A DNA stretch of 38,929 nucleotides from Longimicrobiaceae bacterium (GTDB lineage: Bacteria > Gemmatimonadota > Gemmatimonadetes > Longimicrobiales > Longimicrobiaceae), in assembly GCA_030146875.1 (NCBI GenBank), contig JASLAX010000009.1, forward strand, positions 1 to 38,929, in the 5' to 3' direction. The notes under the pieces are model-generated. The model saw only the letters and a program-made list of their open reading frames with translations, searched no databases and was not told the DNA's origin. Below, piece after piece: positions 8,009 through 18,105 of the stretch. Every line of letters starts with the position of its first letter. Positions within the stretch are counted from its first letter, which is position 1. The position numbers and the translations under genes are program-made.

Positions 8009-8383
8009 TCAGACGGCGTGGGTGGGGCGGCGGGCGGGGCGGGTTCCCCACCGCTGCGTGGCGTAGCCGACGATGGCGCCCACCAGGCCGCCCGGCAGCA
8101 TGATCTCCCAGTAGTAGTGCTCGCCGGTGGCCGCGGGCATGGAGGCCACGCCGAAGGCCAGCAGCAGCCCCACGCCCAGGCCGAAGAGGATGCCCAGCGG
8201 CAGCGAGTCCACCTTCCGCGCGAACCAGCCGATCAGCACGCCGGCGATCACCCCCTTGAAGGTGGAGCCGATGACGATGCTGGCGATGTACGGGGCGGTC
8301 TCGGGGGCGGAGACCAGGGCGGAGAGGCCGTCGAGGGTGCCCAGGGCGCCGCCGAGCGCCAGGCCGAGGACGGGCTTGTTCAT
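8009..8383 (-). CDS. small four-helix membrane protein of unknown function
   Basis: This 124-residue protein has four hydrophobic, glycine-rich segments (about residues 4-24, 33-55, 62-82 and 94-112). Its HYYWEIMLPGGLVGAIVGYAT ending looks familiar from uncharacterised proteins of soil bacteria, but I cannot name a family with confidence. A GGAG ribosome-binding site lies 9 nt before the ATG. It is downstream of the kinase gene on the same strand with an 87-bp gap that contains a short GC hairpin, so it may be transcribed separately. No catalytic motif is visible. Confidence 0.7.
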   Translation of the reverse strand: MNKPVLGLALGGALGTLDGLSALVSAPETAPYIASIVIGSTFKGVIAGVLIGWFARKVDSLPLGILFGLGVGLLLAFGVASMPAATGEHYYWEIMLPGGLVGAIVGYATQRWGTRPARRPTHAV

Positions 8384-8470
8384 GCGAGGGTTCTCCAGGG
8401 GATGCGGTGGCGGGAGAGCGGGGCCGGACGGCCCCTTCGATGTACCATACTCCGTTCGGGGCGCGGTCCT

Positions 8471-9441
<971 letters not shown>

Positions 9442-9445
<4 letters not shown>

Positions 9446-10200
9446 GGGGCGGCGGCTCCCAGGAGGTCGCGCGCCTCGGCGCGGTACTCCTCCTCGCTCC
9501 CGCTGGTGTCGCGCAGCACGTCCAGCACCAGCGCGCGGAAGCGGCGGCGCGCCCACGCCAGGTGGTTGGTGACCTGGGTGACGGGGATGCCGCGCTCCGC
9601 CGCCAGCTCCGCGTACGACGGCGCCTCCCCCGTCTCCGCCCTGCGCAGGTCCAGCCGCTCGAAGAGGGCCAGGCGCACCGCGCCGCGGTCGGAGGCGGCG
9701 CACTCCACGCGCAGCCGCGACACCGCCATCCCGAACACGCTGCGCACCCACTCGCGGCGGAACGCCTCGTCGGGGTCCAGCCCGTCCGCCGGGGGGTGCG
9801 CCACCAGCTCGGCCTCCGCCGCCGCGAAGTCCAGCGACACGACCGACGCGCCGCCGCCGCGCTTCAGCCGCCGGGCGTCCCGCCGCGCGCTGCTCGCCAG
9901 TCGGTCGGCGCACGCGCGCAGCCACGTCCGCAGGCGCGCGCGAGAAGGATCGTAGCCCTCGAACAGCCCCCGCTCCGCCGCGCGGGCGAAGAGCTCCTGC
10001 GTCAGGTCCTCGGCGTCCTCGCGGCTCCCGCCCCACCGCAGCCGCAGGTGGCGGTACACGGGGCGCCAGTAAGCCGACGCCAGCGCCTCCAGCGCGCGCT
10101 CGCGCGTGCCCTTCTCCGGCGAATGGAGCGCGGCGAGCAGCGAATGGCGGGTCGGCGGAAAGGCGTCGCCGGGAGCGGCGGCCTTGGCGGGCGGGGTCAT
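9442..10200 (-). CDS. ECF-type RNA polymerase sigma factor
   Basis: This 252-residue sigma-70 family regulator has region 2 with the core-binding motif EDAEDLTQELFARA (about 60-73) and the YDPSRARLRTWLRACADRLA stretch. A region 4-like helix-turn-helix at the end includes SYAELAAERGIPVTQVTNHLAWARRRF. The protein is longer than a minimal ECF factor, because the linker and the C-terminal part are extended. ATG 10200 (MTPPAKAAAPGD) is preferred over an in-frame ATG 57 bp upstream, since the extra part runs into repeat-like DNA. No anti-sigma gene is next to it; the coupled membrane kinase takes that position. Target promoters are unknown. Confidence 0.85.
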
Positions 10201-10243
10201 GCGGAGAGCGGGTGAGGGGGACGCCCGCAGGTTGCCGTCCCTG

Positions 10244-10476
10244 CCTCGCGATGTCAAGGCTGGTCGCGCCGATCAGGCTGCCGTCTCGTGCTGATCCCAC
10301 GGTTTTCCACGCGGAGACGCGGAGGACGCGGAGACGCGGAAACTACGAAAAGCGGTTGCTGTTCTCCGCGCCTCCGCGCTCTCCGCGTCTCCGCGTCCCA
10401 ACCTCGTCGCCTGCCGCGCGAGAAGTCCTCCAGAGAGTCGGGGAGTTCTGGAACCCGGAGTCCGCGAGCGCGGGGG
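10244..10476. repeat. dispersed intergenic repeat, copy 2
   Basis: This is the second copy of the composite repeat at 7796-7980. Relative to copy 1 it contains an inserted long hairpin built of CGCGGAGAC-like units. It fills much of the 486-bp gap between the sigma-factor start and the phosphodiesterase promoter. Just after it, 10502-10516 carries the ACTCCCTGAACTC motif, which recurs in the gap at 19.7 kb. Confidence 0.7.
10309..10397. repeat. long hairpin of 9-bp purine-rich units
   Basis: The left arm (about 10309-10340) is made of CGCGGAGAC/CGCGGAGGA units. The right arm (about 10363-10397) is its near-perfect reverse complement. The loop of about 22 nt contains ACTACGA, which also appears in the loop of a similar structure near 19.83 kb. 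Confidence 0.7.
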
Positions 10477-10605
10477 CGAACGGCCGGCGATGCAAATCCA
10501 AAACTCCCTGAACTCTTTTTGAACTCCCCCTTTGAAGGTCGCCAGCCGGGCGCGACGGCCACCTCGGGAACCCACGCGAGTTCCGCGGGAGAGGGACGTC
10601 GGCGC

Positions 10606-10634
10606 TTGACCTGGGAGCGGCCAGGCCCCATACC
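10606..10634 (+). promoter_or_regulatory. possible promoter of the glycerophosphodiesterase gene
   Basis: TTGACC (10606-10611), a 17-bp spacer and CATACC (10629-10634) lie about 50 bp before the ATG. The -10 match is only fair. Confidence 0.35.
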
Positions 10635-10686
10635 CTTTGCCAGCAGCGGCGCGCGAGCGCCCCACCCGTCCCCCGGACCGACGGCG

Positions 10687-11388
10687 ATGACCGCCTCACT
10701 CATCCTCGGCCACCGCGGCGCCTCGGCGGACGCGCCCGAGAACACCATGCGCGCCTTCCGCCTGGCCCTGGAGCAGGGGGCCGACGGGGTGGAGCTGGAC
10801 GTGCAGCCCTCCGCCGACTGCGTTCCGGTGGTGATCCACGACGACACCCTGGACCGCACCACCGACGGCGCCGGGCCCGTCTCCGCGCTCCCCTGGGCCG
10901 AGGTCTCGCGCCTGCGCTCCGGCGGCGAGCCCGTGCCACGGCTGGAGGAGGTGGCCGCGTGGGCGGCGGAGAGCGGCGCCTGGCTGAACGTGGAGGTGAA
11001 GGGCGGCGGGATCGAGGGGCGGGTGCTGGACGTCCTCCACCGCGCCGGCGTGCTGGAGAGGACCATCCTCTCCTCCTTCGTCCCCGAGATCGTCTGGGAG
11101 CTGCGGCGCATGTCGCCGCCGGGCACCCGTGTGTACTTCCTGACCGAGCGCTGGGACGACGAGGTGCGGGCGGGCGTCCGCGCGCTGGGCGCGGGGGGCG
11201 TGTGCCTGGCGGGGAAGCTGGCCGACGACGGTGCGCTGGCGGAGGCGGTGGCGCTGGGGCTGCCCGCCGTGACCTGGACGGTCGACGAGCCCGAGCGCAT
11301 CGCGGCGCACCTTCGCGCGGGGGCCCGCGCCGTCATCACCAACCGCCCCGCCGTGGGCGTGGCCGCGCGCCGGGGGATGGACGGATGA
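10687..11388 (+). CDS. glycerophosphodiester phosphodiesterase
   Basis: This 233-residue GDPD-family enzyme hydrolyses glycerophosphodiesters to glycerol-3-phosphate and an alcohol. The catalytic signature GHRGASADAPENT lies at residues 8-20 with the catalytic His. The metal-binding ELDVQPSADCVPVVIHDD block follows, with HDD as the second histidine site. LNVEVKG supplies the later glutamate, and TWTVDEPE and AVITNRPA give the C-terminal strand. The length fits the short cytoplasmic (UgpQ-like) form. There is no signal peptide. The gene appears to stand alone between a repeat-rich gap and a 22-bp palindrome. Confidence 0.9.
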   Translation: MTASLILGHRGASADAPENTMRAFRLALEQGADGVELDVQPSADCVPVVIHDDTLDRTTDGAGPVSALPWAEVSRLRSGGEPVPRLEEVAAWAAESGAWLNVEVKGGGIEGRVLDVLHRAGVLERTILSSFVPEIVWELRRMSPPGTRVYFLTERWDDEVRAGVRALGAGGVCLAGKLADDGALAEAVALGLPAVTWTVDEPERIAAHLRAGARAVITNRPAVGVAARRGMDG

Positions 11389-11426
11389 GGCCCCCGCTGG
11401 CGCGGCGCTTGCCCACCTCTCCCGCC

Positions 11427-11448
11427 GGCGCGCCCGCGCGGGCGCGCC
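11427..11448 (+). terminator. 22-bp perfect palindrome after the phosphodiesterase gene
   Basis: The sequence at 11427-11448 is perfectly self-complementary with 11-bp arms and could end the phosphodiesterase transcript. There is no T-run. It lies 26 bp before the next ATG, so it may also affect translation of the barrel gene. Confidence 0.35.
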
Positions 11449-11473
11449 CCGTCTCCCGACACCGGCTCCGCAC

Positions 11474-13624
11474 ATGACCCTGCTCGCCCTCTCCGCCGCC
11501 CTGCTCCTGCAGGGGGGCGCGGCGGCTCCGGGGGACACCGTCCCCGCCTTCGACTCCCCCGCCACCCAGGCGCTGGTGGAGCGCGTGATCCGCGCGGGCA
11601 GCACCGTGCCCGAGGGGCTGCGCGACTACCACGCCACCATGCGCGGCGTGGCGCACGTGGCCCTGCGCGCCGACTCGCTCCCCGGCGGCGAGCTTCCCGT
11701 CACCGTGGACGAGCTGGCGGGCGACGTGCGCTGGGAGCGCAGCGGCGCCGTGCTGCAGCGGGTGGAGGGGCACCGGGTGCGGATGATGGCGCCCGTGCCG
11801 TACACGGTGGGCTCCATGCTGGAGTCGCCCTGGATCATCCCGCACCTGTACGGCAACACCATCAGCATCTTCCAGCTCGCCCCCGCGGGCGGCTCGGGGC
11901 GCACGCGGGTCGCGCGCGCGGTGCACCCCTTCTCGTTCCGCGGCGTCGACCTGTACCGCTACCAGTCGGGCGACACCGTCCGCGTGCGCACGCAGGAGGG
12001 GACCACCACGCTCGTCCCCGTGGAGGTGCGGCGCAGGCCGGGCGCGGAGGAGGTGGACCAGCAGCTCGTGGTGGGCACCTTCTGGGTGGACCTGGACCGC
12101 GCCGCCGTGGTGCGCGCGCGCTTCGGGTTCGTCGCGCGAGGCGGCGGCTTCGCCGTGGGGGAGACGGGCGTGTTCTTCGAGCTCGAGAGCGCGCTGGTCG
12201 AGGGGCGCTACTGGCTCCCCTACCGCCAGCGGCGCGAGGTGCAGGCCACCTCCCCCCTCTTCGGCGGGGCCGTGGGCGTGCGCCTGGTGACCACCCTCTC
12301 CCGCTTCCAGGTCAACACCGGGTGGACGCCGGACGCGGCCGGGCGCTCGCGGCTGGTGTGGGACCGCCGCCGCGGCGACGCCGCGTTCGAGGGATGGGGG
12401 CCGGTGGGCTCCGAGGCCGAGGAGCTGCGGACGACCGACTTCGCCGACCTGCGCGAGATCGTGCGGCCGCCCGAGACCGGCGGGCCCATCCAGGTGACGC
12501 CGCGGCTGGAGAGCAGCGACCACCTGGTGCGCTACAACCGGGTGGAGGGGCTCTTCCTGGGCGGCGGCGTGCGGGTGCGCCCGCGCGCCGTGGAGGACCG
12601 GGACTGGGAGGTGTACGGCACCGGGGGGTGGGCCTTCGCCGAGGGCGTGCCGCGCGGCGAGCTGGTCCTGCGCTGGCGCCCCGGCGGGCCCGCCGTGCCG
12701 CCGCCGGCGGGCGCGGCGCCGCCGGCGCGCCTGGTGGCCTCGATCGGCGCGTACCGGCGCCTGCGCGACACGCAGGCCTTCCGCCCGTCGCTGCAGTGGG
12801 GGCTGGGGTGGACGCTGGGCGCGGCGCTGGCGGGCACCGACACCCGCGACTACTACGACGCCGCGGGGGTGGAGGTGGGCGGCACGCGCTCGGCGGGGCC
12901 CCTCTCGGCGCGGCTGGGGCTGCGGTGGGAGCGGCACACCCCGGTGGAGCGCAACACCGAGCGCTTCCTGCTGGGCGAGGCCGACAGCCTTGACTTCCCC
13001 CGCGTGGCCCCGGCCGACGCCGGGAACCACGCCGCGGTGGAGGGCGAGGCCGTGTACGCCACCGGCGCCGGGGCCTTCGGCATCCAGCGCTCGTTCGTGG
13101 CGATGGCGCGGGCCGAGGCGGGGCTGGGGGACTTCCGCACGGTCCGCCTGACCGGGCGGCTGGCCACGCGGCGCCCCACCCGCTTCGTGACGGTGGCGGG
13201 GCGGGTGGACGGCGGGCTGGTGACCGGGGAGCCGCCCCCGCAGTTCCTCTTCCGCTTCGGGGGCACCGAGGGGCTGCGCGGCTACGACCCCAACGCCTTC
13301 GGCGGCTCCACCGCCGCCCTCGCGAAGGTGCGGGTGCTGGGGCACCTTCCCCCGTACAGCAGCCAGCCGCTCTTCCGCATCGGCTTCTTCGCCATGCCGC
13401 CGCTGCGCCCCTCGCTGGTGGTCTCGGGCGACGCCGGGTGGGCGGAGGTGTCGGAGCGGGCGCGGCCCTCGCTGCTGCGCCTGGGCTCCCCCGTCACCGA
13501 CGGGGTGCGGGCGGCGTGGGGGGTGGGCCTGTCGCTCTTCGACGACACCGTCTCGGCCGAGTGGGTCCGCCCCTCCGGCGGAGGGAGCGGAAAGTGGTAC
13601 GTGGGGCTGGTGCAGTGGTACTGA
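11474..13624 (+). CDS. outer-membrane beta-barrel protein, Omp85/DUF5686-like
   Basis: This 716-residue protein has an N-terminal signal peptide (MTLLALSAALLLQGGAAAP). The first half is soluble and beta-rich, and includes VVGTFWVDLDRAAVVRARF, which recalls the DUF5686 type of Bacteroidetes barrel proteins. The second half alternates hydrophobic and charged strands. It ends with FRFGGTEGLRGYDPNAFGG, similar to the GG-x-x-x-LRGY strand of Omp85-type barrels, and a final aromatic residue (VQWY). Localisation in the outer membrane is well supported; the function is not. It is close behind the phosphodiesterase gene (85 bp), but the palindrome between them suggests a separate unit. Confidence 0.75.
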   Translation: MTLLALSAALLLQGGAAAPGDTVPAFDSPATQALVERVIRAGSTVPEGLRDYHATMRGVAHVALRADSLPGGELPVTVDELAGDVRWERSGAVLQRVEGHRVRMMAPVPYTVGSMLESPWIIPHLYGNTISIFQLAPAGGSGRTRVARAVHPFSFRGVDLYRYQSGDTVRVRTQEGTTTLVPVEVRRRPGAEEVDQQLVVGTFWVDLDRAAVVRARFGFVARGGGFAVGETGVFFELESALVEGRYWLPYRQRREVQATSPLFGGAVGVRLVTTLSRFQVNTGWTPDAAGRSRLVWDRRRGDAAFEGWGPVGSEAEELRTTDFADLREIVRPPETGGPIQVTPRLESSDHLVRYNRVEGLFLGGGVRVRPRAVEDRDWEVYGTGGWAFAEGVPRGELVLRWRPGGPAVPPPAGAAPPARLVASIGAYRRLRDTQAFRPSLQWGLGWTLGAALAGTDTRDYYDAAGVEVGGTRSAGPLSARLGLRWERHTPVERNTERFLLGEADSLDFPRVAPADAGNHAAVEGEAVYATGAGAFGIQRSFVAMARAEAGLGDFRTVRLTGRLATRRPTRFVTVAGRVDGGLVTGEPPPQFLFRFGGTEGLRGYDPNAFGGSTAALAKVRVLGHLPPYSSQPLFRIGFFAMPPLRPSLVVSGDAGWAEVSERARPSLLRLGSPVTDGVRAAWGVGLSLFDDTVSAEWVRPSGGGSGKWYVGLVQWY

Positions 13625-13708
13625 AGAGGGCCGGCCCGGGGGGCCGGGGCGGGTCGGGTGTCACAAAGTGCATCCCTGGATCATTCATTCACCGACGGGA
13701 GTCAGTCC

Positions 13709-14089
13709 ATGTCCTCGATCAACCGACCGCTCGCCGGCCCGGTGCTGAGCTTCGACCTTCCCTCGCTCCTACCGGAGCTGCGCGCGGAGGAGTCGTACCA
13801 GCGGAGCGGCCGCGCCGGGCGGACGCTCGCGAAGTCCGGCCGGTTCCGTCTCACGGTGACGGTGATGCAGGCGGGGAACGAGATCGGGACGCACCAGGCC
13901 GACTCCCCGATGACGATCCACGTCCTGGCGGGCGCGCTGCGCTTCCGGGCGGGGGGTGAGGAGTACGAGCTGCGGGAAGGGCAGGTCCTTTTCTTCGGAC
14001 CCGGGGACGCGCACGACATCCGAGCCACGGAAGACAGCGCGCTCCTGATCACCCTCTCCGCGGTGGGAGACGACGCCCGGATGGTCTGA
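13709..14089 (+). CDS. cupin-domain protein
   Basis: This 126-residue single-domain cupin carries motif 1-like residues in GNEIGTHQADSPMTIHVLAGALRF and motif 2 in EGQVLFFGPGDAHDIRATED. The two expected metal-site histidines in motif 1 are partly kept (H in GTHQ), and the later H in DAHDI is kept. Small cupins of this sort are often sensors or handle small molecules; no substrate can be read. The ATG at 13709 is preferred over one 51 bp upstream, because it follows a purine-rich site and begins the conserved region. The gene stands alone. Confidence 0.8.
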   Translation: MSSINRPLAGPVLSFDLPSLLPELRAEESYQRSGRAGRTLAKSGRFRLTVTVMQAGNEIGTHQADSPMTIHVLAGALRFRAGGEEYELREGQVLFFGPGDAHDIRATEDSALLITLSAVGDDARMV

Positions 14090-14140
14090 CCACCGGGCCC
14101 AGCGTCACGGCGCCTTGCGGGCGCCGCTCCACCCTTTCGC

Positions 14141-14169
14141 TTGCGTGCCTCCGGGGCCGGGTCTACGTT
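14141..14169 (+). promoter_or_regulatory. possible promoter of argR
   Basis: TTGCGT (14141-14146), a 17-bp spacer and TACGTT (14164-14169) lie about 115 bp before the GTG start of argR. The match is moderate. Confidence 0.35.
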
Positions 14170-14284
14170 GTTCCCGTCCGCCCGGAGGTAGGCATGACCC
14201 TGCGGACCACTCTCTCCAGCCGCCGCGAAGGCCCGCGGGCCACGGCCCGCGCTCCGCGAGCCCCCGATCCCGCCCCCGGGTCCC

Positions 14285-14734
14285 GTGAAGCCGCAGCGCC
14301 ACGCCGCCATCCTGGAGCTGGTCCGCGAGCGCCGCGTCTCCTCGCAGGAGGTGCTGCGGGAGATGCTGGCCGAGCGGGGGATCGAGGTGGCCCAGGCCAC
14401 CCTCTCCCGCGACATCCGCGAGCTGGGACTGCTGAAGGCCCCGGACGACCAGGGCGGGGCCGCGTACACCGCCCCCTCGCACCTGACGGACCCCACCCCG
14501 GCGCTGGCGAGGCTGCTTCCCTCGCTCTACCTGGGCGCCGAGGGGGTGGGGAACCTGCTGGTCGTGAAGACGCTGGTGGGCGGCGCGCAGCCGGTCGCCG
14601 CCGGGATCGACTGGGAGGAGTGGCCCGAGGTGCTGGGGACCATCGCGGGCGACGACACCATCCTTCTGATCCTTCGGAACGCCGACGACCTTCCGGCGAT
14701 CGTACGCCGCCTGGAAGGGATCGCGGGGGTCTGA
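14285..14734 (+). CDS. argR: arginine repressor ArgR
   Basis: This 149-residue repressor has the usual two domains. The N-terminal winged helix (about 1-70) shows VSSQEVLREMLAERGIEVAQATLSRDIRELGL. The C-terminal hexamerisation and arginine-binding domain carries the GTIAGDDTILLI signature with its arginine-contacting aspartates. ArgR binds DNA with L-arginine and controls arginine synthesis or breakdown. Translation starts at GTG 14285. No arg genes are nearby, and no clear ARG box was found, so it probably acts in trans. The TTGACA promoter 57 bp past its stop belongs to the next operon. Confidence 0.93.
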   Translation: MKPQRHAAILELVRERRVSSQEVLREMLAERGIEVAQATLSRDIRELGLLKAPDDQGGAAYTAPSHLTDPTPALARLLPSLYLGAEGVGNLLVVKTLVGGAQPVAAGIDWEEWPEVLGTIAGDDTILLILRNADDLPAIVRRLEGIAGV

Positions 14735-14791
14735 CTCCCGGGGCGCGCGGCCCCGGCCGCCGCCGACGTAACCCGTTACGACGCACGGGTA

Positions 14792-14821
14792 TTGACAAGC
14801 CGTTGGCCCTGGCGCTAGACT
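14792..14821 (+). promoter_or_regulatory. susC promoter with a ~210-nt leader
   Basis: TTGACA (14792-14797), an 18-bp spacer and TAGACT (14816-14821) form a strong sigma70-type promoter. The expected start near 14828 leaves a leader of about 210 nt before the SusC ATG at 15037. An AGGAGA ribosome-binding site lies just before that ATG. No known riboswitch is recognisable in the leader. Confidence 0.75.
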
Positions 14822-15036
14822 ACGAAGTTCACCAGCAAACGAACCTCGCAGTCTTCTTCCCGGGCAACGGGGCTCCCGCGACGACGGCCGGACCACGCCG
14901 TCGGCGGAACGTTCGTTCGAAAATCTGCGTGTCAACGTCCACCCACCTCGATCCGGAAAGGAGACTTACCCGACCTACGTGCGGTTCGGTACGGCCCTAG
15001 TGGTTCACTTCCTACAAGCTGTTCAGGAGACAAGAG

Positions 15037-18000
15037 ATGGGTTACTCCACTCGTCTTAGGTCAGCTCTGAGTCTAGCCGCGGCAGCGGTGGTGCTCGGAG
15101 CGGCGACGGCCCCCCTCGCCGCACAGGCGACGGGTACGATTCGCGGAACGGTGACCGAGGCGTCCTCCCAGCGTCCGCTCAGCGGCGCGCAGGTCACCGT
15201 CGTCGGCGGCAGCCGACGCGCGGTCACCAACGCGGCTGGTGAATACGTCCTCGCCAACGTCCCGGCTGGAACGGTCAACGTCCGCGCCGAGCTTCTCGGC
15301 CACACGGGCTCGAGCCGCAGCGTCAACGTCACCGCGGGCGGCACTGCCACCGCGAACTTCACCCTGGGCACCAGCGCCATCGCCCTGGACGCCCTGGTGG
15401 TCACCGGCACGCCCGGCGCCACCGAGCGGCGCTCCGTCGGCAACGTGGTCACCACGGTGAACGCGTCCGAGATCACGGACAGGGCGCCCGTGGCGAACGT
15501 CGCGCAGCTCCTGCAGGCCCGCGCTCCGGGCCTGACCGTGCTCCCGGGCTCCGGCACGGCCGGCGCCGCCGCGAGCATCCGCATCCGTGGTACCGGCTCG
15601 ATCTCGGGCGGTAACCAGCCGATCTTCTACATCGACGGCGTGCGGATGAACTCGAACACGATCGACCCCGGCGTCGCCGGCCAGCAGCTCTCCACGCTGG
15701 ACGCGATCAACCCCGAGGACATCGAGTCCATCGAGGTGATCAAGGGGCCGGCCGCGGCGACGCTCTACGGGGCCGAGGCGGCCGCGGGCGTGATCCAGAT
15801 CATCACCAAGAAGGGCAAGGTCGGCGACCAGAAGATCCAGTGGTCCGCCAAGACCGAGCAGGGCTTCACCCGCTGGGGGGCTCCCATGCCCACCAACTAC
15901 CTGCTCTGCTCCCCGGCCCGCATCGCGACGAGCGCGCCGTCGAACGGCACCTACTTCGCCGGCTGCGCGGGGATCGACCCCACGGCCCCGGCCGAGCAGC
16001 GCGTCATCTCGCAGCAGCCGCTGTTCGACGCGATCAGCGACGGGAAGATCCAGAACTACAACCTCTCCGCGCGTGGCGGCGGCGAGCGGTACTCGTTCTA
16101 CCTGTCGGGCGACAAGGACAGCGAGAACGGCATCTTCAGCAACAACTACTTCAAGCGGACCGGCGGGCGCACCAACTTCTTCGTGAGCCCGAAGGACAAC
16201 CTGGACTTCGCGGTCAACCTGAACGTCAACCGCACGCACGGGCGCCTTCCGCTGAACGACAACGCGTCCAGCGGCTGGCTGCGCAACGCGTTCCGCGGCT
16301 ATCCGTTCGTGCGCCTGGCGGGCACGTTCCAGGAGGGCTGGCGTGGTCTCAGCCCGACCGAGATGCGGATCTTCAACAACCAGACCCGCACCGACCGCGT
16401 GGTGCTGGGCGCGACGGCGAACTTCCAGCCGTGGCACTGGTTCCGGAACCGCCTTACGGCGGGCCTGGACGGCTCCCAGCTCCTGAACACCGAGTTCTAC
16501 CCGATCGACCGCACCGGCCGCGCCCCCTACGGCCCGACCGCCGCGATCGGCTACATCTCGCAGTGGGACCTGAACAACCGTGACTACACGGTGGACTACG
16601 CCGGTACGCTCACCAACGAGCTCCCGGCCGAGATCCAGTCCAACTTCTCGTTCGGCATGCAGTTCCTCGGCCGCCGCTCGCGCGACCTGCAGGGCGTGGG
16701 CGAGGGCCTGATCAACGACAACGTCCGCCTGGTCTCGACCGCCACCACGACGCGCGCGTTCGAGGGCTTCTCCGAGACGAACTCGCTCGGCGTGTTCGTG
16801 CAGGAGCAGATCGGCTGGCGGAACCGCCTGTTCCTGACCGGCGCCCTGCGCGCCGACGACAACTCCACGTTCGGCGCCGACTTCGACTACGTGCTGTACC
16901 CGAAGGCGGCCATCGCGTACGTGGTGTCGGAGGAGGACTGGTTCAACCTCCCGTCCGTCAACGAGCTCAAGCTCCGCGCCGCCTGGGGCCGGGCCGGCAA
17001 CTCTCCGGGCGCCTTCGCGGCGGACCGGACGTACGCCGCCTCGACCGTGATCCTGGACAACGGCGGTGACGGTGTCGCCCGCAGCGCGTTCCGCGCTTCG
17101 GCGTTCGGCAACCGCGACCTGAAGGCCGAGACGGGCAGCGAGATCGAGGTCGGGATGGACGCCTCGCTCCTGCAGGACCGCATGGGCCTGGAGGCCACGT
17201 TCTACAACAAGACGACCCGCGACGCGCTCCTGGGCGTGCCGGTGGCGCCGTCGAGCGGCTTCAACAGCTCGCCGCTGCAGAACGTCGGCGAGATCAACAA
17301 CAAGGGCTTCGAGCTGGCCCTGTACGGCACCCCGATCCGCAGCCCGCGCTTCACCTGGGACTCGCGCATCGGCTTCTCGACCAACCGCAACGAGTTCGTG
17401 TCGTTCGGCGGGTCGCGCACGAACGAGGAGCCGATCCTGTACGGCTTCACGAACGAGGGCCAGCAGATCCGCGAGGGCTACCCGCTCGCCGGCTACTGGG
17501 CCATCGACTTCCAGCGGAACGAGGACGGTACGATGGCGTACCGGACGAACGCCAACGGGTCGGTGTCGGCGCTCTTCCAGGACACGGCCATCTACATCGG
17601 CACGCCGGTCCCGACCAAGGAGGCGTCGTTCTCGAACACGTTCACGCTGTTCAACAACCTGCAGCTGTACGCGTTCGTCGACTACAAGGGCGGGCACCAC
17701 CAGCACAACCTGACCCAGCAGTTCCGCGACAACGACGGCAACACCTGGGAGATCGTGAACCCGGACACGTCGCTCGCGAACCGCGTGAACAAGCTGGGCC
17801 GCGGGTTCATCAGCGACATCCGCTACATCGAGAAGGCCGACGCGATCAAGCTGCGCGAGGTCTCGGCGACCTACACGGTCCCGGCGAGCCTCACCCGCCG
17901 CTTCGGGACCGACGGGCTCAGCTTCTCGGTGGCGGGTCGTAACCTGAAGACCTGGACGGACTACTCGGGCACCGATCCGGAGGGCAACATCTCCGGTCCC

Positions 18001-18078
18001 GCGACCTTCAGCCGTTCCGACTACATGACGGTTCCGGCGATGCGTCAGTGGGTGGCCACGGTCAACGTCCGCTTCTAA
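15037..18078 (+). CDS. SusC/RagA-type TonB-linked outer-membrane transporter
   Basis: This 1013-residue protein begins with a signal peptide ending near LAAQ30. A carboxypeptidase-D regulatory-like domain follows (about 32-112, TGTIRGTVT through NFTLG). Next is a TonB-box-like LDALVVTG at 117-124. The plug domain (about 130-260) shows IRIRGTGSISGGNQPIFYIDG and EDIESIEVIKGPAAATLYG. The rest is a 22-strand barrel with many aromatic strands and a terminal VRF. With the SusD partner it forms a lidded channel that imports large substrates such as oligosaccharides or peptides with energy from TonB. The substrate cannot be told, as no enzyme gene is linked. The gene has its own promoter. Confidence 0.95.
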   Translation: MGYSTRLRSALSLAAAAVVLGAATAPLAAQATGTIRGTVTEASSQRPLSGAQVTVVGGSRRAVTNAAGEYVLANVPAGTVNVRAELLGHTGSSRSVNVTAGGTATANFTLGTSAIALDALVVTGTPGATERRSVGNVVTTVNASEITDRAPVANVAQLLQARAPGLTVLPGSGTAGAAASIRIRGTGSISGGNQPIFYIDGVRMNSNTIDPGVAGQQLSTLDAINPEDIESIEVIKGPAAATLYGAEAAAGVIQIITKKGKVGDQKIQWSAKTEQGFTRWGAPMPTNYLLCSPARIATSAPSNGTYFAGCAGIDPTAPAEQRVISQQPLFDAISDGKIQNYNLSARGGGERYSFYLSGDKDSENGIFSNNYFKRTGGRTNFFVSPKDNLDFAVNLNVNRTHGRLPLNDNASSGWLRNAFRGYPFVRLAGTFQEGWRGLSPTEMRIFNNQTRTDRVVLGATANFQPWHWFRNRLTAGLDGSQLLNTEFYPIDRTGRAPYGPTAAIGYISQWDLNNRDYTVDYAGTLTNELPAEIQSNFSFGMQFLGRRSRDLQGVGEGLINDNVRLVSTATTTRAFEGFSETNSLGVFVQEQIGWRNRLFLTGALRADDNSTFGADFDYVLYPKAAIAYVVSEEDWFNLPSVNELKLRAAWGRAGNSPGAFAADRTYAASTVILDNGGDGVARSAFRASAFGNRDLKAETGSEIEVGMDASLLQDRMGLEATFYNKTTRDALLGVPVAPSSGFNSSPLQNVGEINNKGFELALYGTPIRSPRFTWDSRIGFSTNRNEFVSFGGSRTNEEPILYGFTNEGQQIREGYPLAGYWAIDFQRNEDGTMAYRTNANGSVSALFQDTAIYIGTPVPTKEASFSNTFTLFNNLQLYAFVDYKGGHHQHNLTQQFRDNDGNTWEIVNPDTSLANRVNKLGRGFISDIRYIEKADAIKLREVSATYTVPASLTRRFGTDGLSFSVAGRNLKTWTDYSGTDPEGNISGPATFSRSDYMTVPAMRQWVATVNVRF

Positions 18079-18105
18079 GCGGGCCGTTCCTTCAGAGGCA
18101 TGACT

